NCBI RefSeq assembly: GCF_000003815.2
Contig: NC_049979.1
Location: forward strand, 23,002,368 to 23,064,367
Source: Branchiostoma floridae
Taxonomy: Eukaryota > Chordata > Leptocardii > Amphioxiformes > Branchiostomatidae
Direction of reading: 5' to 3'
Length of the DNA: 62,000 bases
Position numbers and translations under genes: made by a program. This document shows, piece after piece, positions 38,501 to 50,500 of this stretch. The notes beneath the pieces were generated by a model. The model did not search any database and was not told where the DNA came from. It saw only the letters and a list, made by a program, of their open reading frames with translations. Numbering within the stretch: position 1 is the first letter of the stretch; every line of letters starts with the position of its first letter.

Positions 38501-41500
38501 GACGTGGTCAGTTTGGCAGCGCTTAAACCCCACTGTTACACAATAAGCAGCATAATATATTTGACCCCCCCCCCCTCCCCACAGAAAAATACTAGTATGT
38601 GGACGTCGTCACGATCAAAATAAAGATAACTAGTTACCGTCAAAAAACAGAAATGAAGCAGAAAACACCATGACATCTCGTGTGGAAGTATCTTTTGCCC
38701 TTTCCCAAGGAAAACTGATTTCGCCTACTAACGTTATCAGTTCATGCATGTTTTTGACAACAAACGGAGATACACAACGACGGCAGTAGCTTGTCAGCAC
38801 TTGCCTGCGGTACCAGCGTTCCACAGTTCTCATATAACGTTGTTTTGACGTATTTCACAAACGAAAACACCTTTCAATGTACATTAACAACGGAGTGAAC
38901 AATGTAAGGCTAGCCATTTCTCACCTAAAGATATTCTGCTACCGATGACAACCGAAACTGGGTAAAAGCTGACGTAAAATGCGCAGAAAACTGCAGACTA
39001 AATGCAGTTGCTGCGGGAGTCTGCGACGTAAATGTAAAATTAAAAATGGACGAGTCCGGGGTGGAATCTTCAAGAAGGTCTGCATAAAAATCTCAAACCT
39101 AAAAGTTTCTTTCCGTATATATATTTTGTGTATATTTGTAATTGCTGTTTTCAAAATAATGGTCACATATTATATTCCTATTTTCTTTGCAGTAACCTTT
39201 TATGGAGTAACATAAATTACAAAATCCTCTCAAATATGAATGGTTCCGTCTACATATAAACATGACAATCAAATGTTGCGTCATTGCCGACGAAGTGTTC
39301 CTTTCTCTTCGCTGATTGGCTGGCGGCACAATTCAATTAATTAGCAGACTGACACCTGTCACCTGTCGCCCAGGGCGGGAGTTATTGCTTTGTTTGCCAT
39401 ATATGGAACGCACTAAACGTCGAGAATGGCCAAAACACCTCCCGTAAAACCCCGAAATGGGTCATTTTGAAGTGATATACGCCAAAAATGAAAATTGGGT
39501 TCTTTAAATAAATACTCCATGCACGCCTGTACCAAACTTTTAGGTATTGGTCCACTCTACCATATGCATTGTGCAAAATTTCAGGTCATTCGGTCCGGAT
39601 CCAGGAACGACGGAGATGATTCGCTTTGAAAATTTGACAGGAGAAAGAAAGAAAGAAGAAGAAACACAAGTTAGGAATGTTTGTAAGCATAAGTCCGTGA
39701 GATTTCTGAAACAACAGCAATTCCGTGATAAACGGAACCTTCTAAAAACGTACGGAGCTAACCGTTAGCTCCGTACGTTTTTAGAAGGTTCCGAGTGCAT
39801 CGAAAATACCATCGATAGCGATTCAACTTCGGATGGCAAACCGGACAAAAGTTATAAGTACTGTTGAAGTCATTAACGTTAAAGTTTGTTTTTATTTGCC
39901 TTTGACGGTTTGACCTGAAATACTTTTACGCTAAACTCCTGCAGAGAAGTTAAGTGACTGCTGTGATTATTACAGAAATGCCCCTAAAAACTGATACAAT
40001 AAGCCTTCTGAATAGCCTAAAGTGCAAGAGTTTCAGGCGGGCTTCGCCCCCCTGGGACCCCCAACGGGGCTCTGCCCCTGGACCCTGCCGGGCCGGGGCC
40101 TTCGGCGTTCTTCGGCGGCCCCCGAAAAAAATTCTGGCGGGAACACTGCAGTATATATTAGTCCAGTGTTCTCGCCAGAAATTTTTCACAGCGTCGGGGC
40201 AGGGGTCCGGGGACCGGCGAAGGCCCCCGGCGGGGTCCAGGGGCAGCGCCCCGGTGGGGGGACCCAGGGGGGCGAAGCCCTTAAGCTCTTGCATTTTAGG
40301 CTATTGAGAAGGCTTATTTTATCAGTTTTTAGGGCCATATCTACGAACATCGTAGCAGTCACTTAACTTTTCTTCAGCAGTTTGACGTAACAATATTTCG
40401 GATAAAAGCTTCAAAGACAACTAAAAACTCATAAACAACAAACTTTACTCAGCTCAACAGTACTTGATAAATATTGTCCGGGTTGCCATCCGAAGTTGAA
40501 GCGCTTACCAAGTTAGAGCGCTAATAACGTTATCTTCGCAGCGTTGTTAGCCACCGTGCGACTTATGTAATGTTGACGGTTTGATATCCCTGCGTCGCCG
40601 CCTCGCCGTCAGACGATATTCCCACGGACATGTTTCAAGAAAAATACCGGGCAAAAACCGCTGTTTCGCGTCAGATTCTATTATTTAAAACATGTGGGAC
40701 TCAGTGTTACAGTCTAATAGATATTTTGTAGAAGCACCGCTGTGGGAAAGAAAGTCCAAGGAATGTATTCACGAAGCATGAATTTCGCTGTACGGCACCA
40801 TGACTGTTTGAAACTCTAATCAACATCCGCGTTTGATTGATAGCCGGCGGCCCTTTGACAAAGTCGGCGAAGGATCCCACTAACACTGCCGACACTGCCC
40901 TGGCGGTTTATGGGCGGGGTCACTTTGCGAGGCTTGCCTGACGCCCGGGTTTTACATACAAACTTACGATGGTTTGTAACTTACGTTGCCGAGCCAAAGA
41001 GCTTCAAATTTAGAACAGGAATTTTGGGAACGCGACCCGCTATTGTTCCAAAATTATGTCGGAAAGAATTGATTCTATTTCCCGCGCTGAAATAAAAATT
41101 ACGCAACTACTAGTAACTGCCTGTTGGTCAACCCCGATCCCCAAATACGGGACATTCCCCGGGAACTGGCTGTTCCGGGGAGGGGTCCCACCCCACTGAT
41201 AACTCGCGGCAAGGCACACTCGCTACACTTTTTACATTTTTTGGCGCAAAAGCAGGGCGGCACACGCAAAATTTAGAACAGGAAATTTGGGAACGCGACC
41301 CGTTCTTGCTCTAGAAATGTGTCAGAAAGAATTGATTGTATTTCCTCACAGAAANNNNNNNNNNNNNNNNNNNNNNNNNNNNNNNNNNNNNNNNNNNNNN
41401 NNNNNNNNNNNNNNNNNNNNNNNNNNNNNNNNNNNNNNNNNNNNNNNNNNNNNNACCCACTGTTACACAATAAGCAGCATAATATATTTGACCCCCCCCC

Positions 41501-44500
41501 CCTCCCCACAGAAAAATACTAGTATGTGGACGTCGTCACGATCAAAATAAAGATAACTAGTTACCGTCAAAAAACAGAAATGAAGCAGAAAACACCATGA
41601 CATCTCGTGTGGAAGTATCTTTTGCCCTTTCCCAAGGAAAACTGATTTCGCCTACTAACGTTATCAGTTCATGCATGTTTTTGACAACAAACGGAGATAC
41701 ACAACGACGGCAGTAGCTTGTCAGCACTTGCCTGCGGTACCAGCGTTCCACAGTTCTCATATAACGTTGTTTTGACGTATTTCACAAACGAAAACACCTT
41801 TCAATGTACATTAACAACGGAGTGAACAATGTAAGGCTAGCCATTTCTCACCTAAAGATATTCTGCTACCGATGACAACCGAAACTGGGTAAAAGCTGAC
41901 GTAAAATGCGCAGAAAACTGCAGACTAAATGCAGTTGCTGCGGGAGTCTGCGACGTAAATGTAAAATTAAAAATGGACGAGTCCGGGGTGGAATCTTCAA
42001 GAAGGTCTGCATAAAAATCTCAAACCTAAAAGTTTCTTTCCGTATATATATTTTGTGTATATTTGTAATTGCTGTTTTCAAAATAATGGTCACATATTAT
42101 ATTCCTATTTTCTTTGCAGTAACCTTTTATGGAGTAACATAAATTACAAAATCCTCTCAAATATGAATGGTTCCGTCTACATATAAACATGACAATCAAA
42201 TGTTGCGTCATTGCCGACGAAGTGTTCCTTTCTCTTCGCTGATTGGCTGGCGGCACAATTCAATTAATTAGCAGACTGACACCTGTCACCTGTCGCCCAG
42301 GGCGGGAGTTATTGCTTTGTTTGCCATATATGGAACGCACTAAACGTCGAGAATGGCCAAAACACCTCCCGTAAAACCCCGAAATGGGTCATTTTGAAGT
42401 GATATACGCCAAAAATGAAAATTGGGTTCTTTAAATAAATACTCCATGCACGCCTGTACCAAACTTTTAGGTATTGGTCCACTCTACCATATGCATTGTG
42501 CAAAATTTCAGGTCATTCGGTCCGGATCCAGGAACGACGGAGATGATTCGCTTTGAAAATTTGACAGGAGAAAGAAAGAAAGAAGAAGAAACACAAGTTA
42601 GGAATGTTTGTAAGCATAAGTCCGTGAGATTTCTGAAACAACAGCAATTCCGTGATAAACGGAACCTTCTAAAAACGTACGGAGCTAACCGTTAGCTCCG
42701 TACGTTTTTAGAAGGTTCCGAGTGCATCGAAAATACCATCGATAGCGATTCAACTTCGGATGGCAAACCGGACAAAAGTTATAAGTACTGTTGAAGTCAT
42801 TAACGTTAAAGTTTGTTTTTATTTGCCTTTGACGGTTTGACCTGAAATACTTTTACGCTAAACTCCTGCAGAGAAGTTAAGTGACTGCTGTGATTATTAC
42901 AGAAATGCCCCTAAAAACTGATACAATAAGCCTTCTGAATAGCCTAAAGTGCAAGAGTTTCAGGCGGGCTTCGCCCCCCTGGGACCCCCAACGGGGCTCT
43001 GCCCCTGGACCCTGCCGGGCCGGGGCCTTCGGCGTTCTTCGGCGGCCCCCGAAAAAAATTCTGGCGGGAACACTGCAGTATATATTAGTCCAGTGTTCTC
43101 GCCAGAAATTTTTCACAGCGTCGGGGCAGGGGTCCGGGGACCGGCGAAGGCCCCCGGCGGGGTCCAGGGGCAGCGCCCCGGTGGGGGGACCCAGGGGGGC
43201 GAAGCCCTTAAGCTCTTGCATTTTAGGCTATTGAGAAGGCTTATTTTATCAGTTTTTAGGGCCATATCTACGAACATCGTAGCAGTCACTTAACTTTTCT
43301 TCAGCAGTTTGACGTAACAATATTTCGGATAAAAGCTTCAAAGACAACTAAAAACTCATAAACAACAAACTTTACTCAGCTCAACAGTACTTGATAAATA
43401 TTGTCCGGGTTGCCATCCGAAGTTGAAGCGCTTACCAAGTTAGAGCGCTAATAACGTTATCTTCGCAGCGTTGTTAGCCACCGTGCGACTTATGTAATGT
43501 TGACGGTTTGATATCCCTGCGTCGCCGCCTCGCCGTCAGACGATATTCCCACGGACATGTTTCAAGAAAAATACCGGGCAAAAACCGCTGTTTCGCGTCA
43601 GATTCTATTATTTAAAACATGTGGGACTCAGTGTTACAGTCTAATAGATATTTTGTAGAAGCACCGCTGTGGGAAAGAAAGTCCAAGGAATGTATTCACG
43701 AAGCATGAATTTCGCTGTACGGCACCATGACTGTTTGAAACTCTAATCAACATCCGCGTTTGATTGATAGCCGGCGGCCCTTTGACAAAGTCGGCGAAGG
43801 ATCCCACTAACACTGCCGACACTGCCCTGGCGGTTTATGGGCGGGGTCACTTTGCGAGGCTTGCCTGACGCCCGGGTTTTACATACAAACTTACGATGGT
43901 TTGTAACTTACGTTGCCGAGCCAAAGAGCTTCAAATTTAGAACAGGAATTTTGGGAACGCGACCCGCTATTGTTCCAAAATTATGTCGGAAAGAATTGAT
44001 TCTATTTCCCGCGCTGAAATAAAAATTACGCAACTACTAGTAACTGCCTGTTGGTCAACCCCGATCCCCAAATACGGGACATTCCCCGGGAACTGGCTGT
44101 TCCGGGGAGGGGTCCCACCCCACTGATAACTCGCGGCAAGGCACACTCGCTACACTTTTTACATTTTTTGGCGCAAAAGCAGGGCGGCACACGCAAAATT
44201 TAGAACAGGAAATTTGGGAACGCGACCCGTTCTTGCTCTAGAAATGTGTCAGAAAGAATTGATTGTATTTTCCTCACAGAAAAAGAAATGACGCAACTAC
44301 TAGTAAGAGCCTTTGTTTACATCAACCACGCTCCCCAAGTAAGGAGTTTCGCGGGAAAGCTTATGCATATTGGCTGTTCCGGGGAGGGATTCCACCCCGC
44401 TGATGAACGTGCGGCAAGGCCTTCTCGCCGCTTTGTTTACATTTCCGCGGCGGTCCTGGGACGGGTGGGAGGGGCTGCAAGACAGCGGTACGGCGGGCCG

Positions 44501-47500
44501 GTGCTATAAAACACCTCCCTTGGAGCTGATAAGTTCCTGAAACAGCGAAGGCGCGTGCTTGGCACGGTACAGGGTACAGGGGGACAATATATTTTATTTT
44601 GGTCAAAACATGACCTTGAAACCTCAATAAAATCATTTTAGAGGCAGATATGAAAAAACTGAGAAAAAAGCATCAAGGTATTGGCCCATTCTACCCCTGT
44701 GCCAAATTTCAGGTCATTCGGTCCACGAACGGCGGAGATGAATCACTTTGAAGATTTGACAGGAGAAAGAAGAAGAAAGAAAGAAGAAACATTACGAATA
44801 CAATATATTTCACCATACTATGTATGGCTGAAATATAAAAAAACTTTGACATGATACAGCAAACATTAAAAAGTGTGGGCAGTATGTGCATCCTTTGTTC
44901 CACAGTGAGGGTTAGCAAGAGAGTCCAAATGCCTACATTCCTGGCAAGTCTCCAAACACAGTGCAGTGCCCCCTGACCTCAATTGCATGCAAGAAGGCAA
45001 GCATATAGCACAGTTGGAAAATCATAGGCCCTCTGCAAACACAAAGGCAGCTTTCAAACACTGAGGAGGGAAATATGGCGTGTGGCCTGGCAGCAGCAGG
45101 TGACGGTGTACAGACACACAGGGAAGAAGGAAATGATTATTTACCAGGACATCCAGGAAAGAAATGGACAGAAACAGACCTGACAGATCTGGGACACACT
45201 GTGGAGAAACCATATTCAAGGCCGCAGTAAAGAGAATTTGCAAGGATTCTGTCACTACTTGTACATCACAAAAATATTATAAGGAAAGCCCTTACAAACC
45301 TTTGCAATAGAAATTTTTACAAATATATTCAGCAGAAAAAGTGGTCTTTCTCCACAAATGTCTTTCTTTTGGCCAGACAAATGCACAATACCCTAGGCTA
45401 CCAATTATCACGAATAAGGATACAGTGATACTCTCTGAATTCAATTAATGCTTTATCTTATCAACAATTAGGCTGTTTAAAACATTCCAGTACACACTGT
45501 GGTGGAGACGGCACATGTATAATGCAGACAGACAGTTGAAACAAACCCACAGGGCTGGCTGAGGGCCTGTAAGGGCACATGCCTGAGGTGCAGGCCAGCA
45601 TGACAACTAAACTAGCATTCAGAAACTTGGGGCAAAACAAAGTACAGCGGATATGTCAGTAACAGACATAGGACTGATGATAAAGTCAATCAAGAATCTG
45701 CACGAGTGTATCAATATTCCAAAAACTTTAGGTCTAGTAGAGATAATATGTCATGATTCTCATACAAGATATTTAGAACACAGACTACAGTTTACATACT
45801 AGTAGTAGTTCATATTGTACATTGAAATATGTGTGTCTCCTTGAAAGTGGTGCTCTAAAGATGTCCCATATTACAGAAAGCTGATTTGATTGTTTACACG
45901 CAGCCTTTAACAACTTGAAAGTGACCTCTTCCATTATGTTGAGAATCAAGTTGTTGGTTATGTCTAGAATGAAAATAAACATGATGCATCAGATCCTTTC
46001 TTGTTCCTGTCACACAGAAAGCAGTGTAACACTAGCTAAGTCCGTCATGACTGCATTCACATACCTCACATTTCCACAACCACTAAACATTCTTGACTAC
46101 ATCATTTCCTATTCTTTGGTTCCCAGTTGCCATAGCAACAATTGTAAATACTACAGAAGACCAATGGGAACAGAATAGGCCCAGAATAGGCCCCCCTCTA
46201 AAAACTTTTCTTTGGTGAGCAGGATTTAGGAGGAAGCCATGAATACGTTTGGCACCTACATGAGAATAGGGGTGACTATTTTATGGCTGGCTGGGCATGG
46301 GAGCCACGGGGACATGCACTGGTGGACAAGAAAAACAGCTGCTCTAAACATGTGGGTCATACACCAGTGCAACACAACGTTCAGCCTCCCAACTTGTGTA
46401 CAAGTACAACCTTCTAAGGGGTAAGGTTCAACTGCTAGTGGCAGGATGCATGACTGACTGAAAATGTCCTCTGCACTACTTCTGGGTCCAATTCAAAATA
46501 AACATCAGTAAAGTTGGCAAAGAATGACAAAGAAACTCCATACAATGTACATGTACAACTGCATACTTCTCTGATCTCAATATCATGATTATCAAATTGT
46601 TCAGCCCTGAAAATATTACGGGTCATGTAGAGATGATATCCTTCAAAACAACACATCTGAAGCTATTCGCTTTGGATGGCACCTATATAATCAGCTCAGT
46701 CTAATGAGCGCTAATGCTACAAAATGGCTAAGTACATACGAGTACCAAAACTGGTTGGTACAGAAAAAAATCATAGGTCTCGTACGCTACACTAGGGTCT
46801 ACTTTGCCACAAGGCAGAACATATGAATAAGAACCATTTTCAGGACAGTTGGCATGGAGAAACCAACGACACTAATCTGCATCCTGGATCCCAGCTAGAG
46901 TCTGTGTGGAATGTTACTACATGATTGACAAAACTCCTGAATATTAGTCATACTTAAAGACTAATCAAGAGGAAATAAGAGATTGAGTGGTTGTCATGTT
47001 TTGGGTCATTTCTTCTTGGACTCTACATAAAATTGTCATTGGCTCATTGGGAAAGATATTTTAATCTGTGCACAGGATTCCTAATGTTGCTCAACATTTA
47101 ACACAAGTGTAAGCATTCTATTCCAAAACAACCTGGAGCAGCAACAAATCAATGGTCTGAGAAACTACCATAAATCCATTTATTTTCACTGGGACTGCAG
47201 TAAACGGGGAATGAGGCTTTTGTGATGTTACAAGTTCGCCATTGAAACAATTCTGTCATACAGAAGTAATTCATTGGCAACACAACAAGAAAATGGCGAA
47301 AAATACCACCAAATACATTTAATAATTTACAGTACATACTAGTACTATGATGAGTATTGATTGTCAGCTGACCTTTCAGGGCTCCACATGTTATTATCAC
47401 AGGATGGGTCTGATTGCACCCTGGGACAGGTTTTTACCATTAGAAGACTTTGTGCAAGGACACTTCTGAGTGAACCTCTACTTGCAGTATACAAACAAAA

Positions 47501-50500
47501 AACTAGATATATAGTATAGAGAAATATTGGGCAGATTGAAACAAGGAACTTTACGTTACCAAAAATCTTCGAGCAACAAGGATACAATATTCAAAGACAA
47601 CTTCATTTTCTAGCCAAGTTAATCTACATGTACATTACAGGAAACTTTTTATAACTGCAGACTGCATATGGGATGTCCAGTTTGGGGAGGGGTACCAGGA
47701 CAGGGCCTGGCCTGACTCCTCACTGACCATTACTATCAGAGTGATTCTTGGGTGTCTTCCAACACAGGCCAATCCTTCACCACCTTGTCTGGTTTGACTT
47801 ATGATAGCCTTTTGAACCAGAGGCCTGGCAGAATTGCATGACAAGCTTTTATGGAACTGGACATTGCAAATTGGGTGCAACAACAAATGAGTGCATCGAA
47901 AAACAACGTACTTGAAGCAACTAGACTTAGCAGAAAAGGGATAGCTATGTTTGATTCCTGGTATTCCTGGCAGGATACATGTTTTATTGAAAAAAACACT
48001 TGACACATCTTTCCTCTTCATCCCAGGCGTATGAATACCAAACTTCAATTGGGAAAGTAAAAGGAAATAAAAAAGGAGGAGAGTGATGGGCCCTGCCTTC
48101 CAATACACAGCGCATGAATAATCCACTACCCCTACAGCCTCAAAAAGGCTACCTTTACAACAAGGCTACTGAGGTACATGTTCATGATCACCGCCTTGTT
48201 CACACCAAGAGGATGATAGCATATGCCTCTGTTTAAATGTGACACACATATACTATATATATATAACCTTGATATCAGCATGTGTGCAACAGCCTGGAAA
48301 AACACCACATGTTTCTGGAAAAATATTGATCAGTCTTGAAATAACAGCAGGTTGGTAACAAGGCTTCCACTGGCACACAGTTTTAGTTCATTATACCAAA
48401 TAATCTGTAAAGTTTCTCAAACTAAATTCCTTACAATATATATATAGTGCAAGAAGTCTGCTAGCTATCAATATCAACATGATGTCTACAACATGAATTT
48501 GCAGTTCAAGTTACCTTTCAGTAGCACTAATGTTGTTACATGATCATGCTCACAATCTGTTTTGGTAGGGAAAGTCTATTTTGGAAAGGTACATTCTACA
48601 TATGGTTTTCTCCTAACATCTGTTTATATTCCAGGCCAATGTGAAACTAGAGGTATCATCATGTCATCATAGATGAGATGAAGAGCACCATAGACTTTTC
48701 CACTTGAGAAGCTGCACTCCTTTTAAAATGACCTTGATCCCTCATTCAGTGACACAACTGGCAAAACAGGCAGATACTTTGGCATCAGTAAAATGTCAGT
48801 TGAAACATCTGGGGTCTCTTTCAAGTTTCTGCTATGTCCATCTACCCAATGTACCGCACATGATCATCGCAAGCTGTTTCTCCAACTTACAGTAGTCCAA
48901 GGGTTTACAAGATGCCCTGCATTCTAACATGTACGTACAAACAAGTACCCTGAATTCCTTAGCCTTGTTGCTAAAACTTAAGACATGAGTACAAGTTAGC
49001 ATGGAGTGTTGGCGACAACAAAACTGTTTACCGTAGGTAAGTACACATGTTATGAAATTATTTCTAGTATCCTCTTTATTCTAGATGCATACACCACTAC
49101 CTTTCTTCATATATCAACTCAAGAACATTGGATCTGCATCAAAACAACACATATACACATACATTACATGTATGACAATATCTGCAATATATATGCATGA
49201 TGGTCTTTCACAGTTAGAACACCAGTTACATGTTGTCTCAAGGTGAAAGTCACTCAAAAACAAACAGAAACAGCTCAGAGAGGGTCATGCCTAATTGAGC
49301 AGGAATTCCTTAATTTAACAGCAGGATATTTGTGTTTGGGCTTGGGCACTGCTGGACACCAGATAGCAGATGCCAGACAAGATCACAACAATACATGTAG
49401 CACATCACTTTCTCAGTTTCTGTGTGTTGAAAACCTTCAAACAGCCTTTTGCATGTACCAGACATGCTACAAACAGAGATAAATTCTGCAATACCATTAG
49501 TACTGACCATGATATTTTGGTAAACATCAAAATCTGTTTGTTTCTCTTTTTGATTGAATACACATTACTTTGTTCTGATGCAGCCTCTGGCTAACTAACT
49601 ACATTTCTCGTACAAGAGCATTAATCTGGCAATACATACTCACTAATTCAAGTAATTGGGTTTAGAATTAAACATGAATCTTGGTTTAAGTCTTTCACAG
49701 TACATGGTTTATGCAGAATTTTGTATTACTTTCTATACTTCCATGTAGTACGAGACCTCAGGATCTAGCTTGTGAATCATCAATGCAATATGCTAATAAA
49801 GACTATTACCATATCCTTATCATGGATTTGGTATGTATACCTAAACAAACAAATAGGCACTAAGTACAGACAAGAATTGGGTCAACATCCCTGTAGTGCC
49901 TCCTGATCCAATGCAGCTGATCAATGCAGGAACTCTACAATATTCAGGAAAGTCTATCACCTGCAGTTACCTGCTGAAGTTAAGACCTGAAGTACCCTAG
50001 ACTAGTCAGTACCCTTACACTTCTACCTGAGATTTATGAATGTGACTCTCTCTCATTTCAAAGTAACTATAGTACCTTTCAAATCTGTCACAAGTATGTT
50101 TGGCACAATAATACACACCCAGGGGAAAAAATGTTGTGTTTCTGGTTGCCCAATCCTTTTTTTAGCCAATCACCATCAAGGAACATAAATTTTAGATCTG
50201 ATATCTGAGTGAGAAAAACAATGTTTTTCAACTAATTTCTGTTGCAATAGAAAATTTATGCTTGTAAAACACATGTCTGTGTATAGTTGCATAATTGAAA
50301 AATGATGTCAAAACTACCACCATTCTGATGCATGTCAGTTTTATATCGCTAAGACAGTATTTGTTGGATAATTTCAGCAGAAACGAGAAACCCTACCAAT
50401 TCAGTTCAGTTCGTCCTCGCAATACCTACTGACCTTAATTTTTTCACAACATTGACCAGATACACAACATTAAACTTCCTAGGCCCGGGAGAGTGAGTCA

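Larger units (their letters stand above)
38529..41354. repeat. Duplicated block, copy 1
   Basis: It reappears at an offset of exactly 2927 bp as 41456-44282. From 38529 to 41343 I see no difference. One extra T in the second copy (44271) is followed by 11 more matching bases up to the N run. Each copy holds a palindrome, a foldback element and CpG-rich sequence. Confidence 0.95.
41456..44282. repeat. Duplicated block, copy 2
   Basis: It is near-identical to 38529-41354. Unlike copy 1 it continues into unique sequence on its right side. Together with the 100-N gap this suggests a collapsed or duplicated haplotype join, although a real recent tandem duplication cannot be excluded. Confidence 0.95.

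Noticed and set aside
39950-40366. Overlapping 114-117-codon frames on both strands, repeated at 42877-43293
   Set aside because: They are mirror translations of the foldback element's inverted arms, not genes.
47635-48126. 163-codon minus-strand frame in intron 3
   Set aside because: No recognisable domain and amino-acid composition typical of random AT-rich sequence. Kept only as an unannotated frame.
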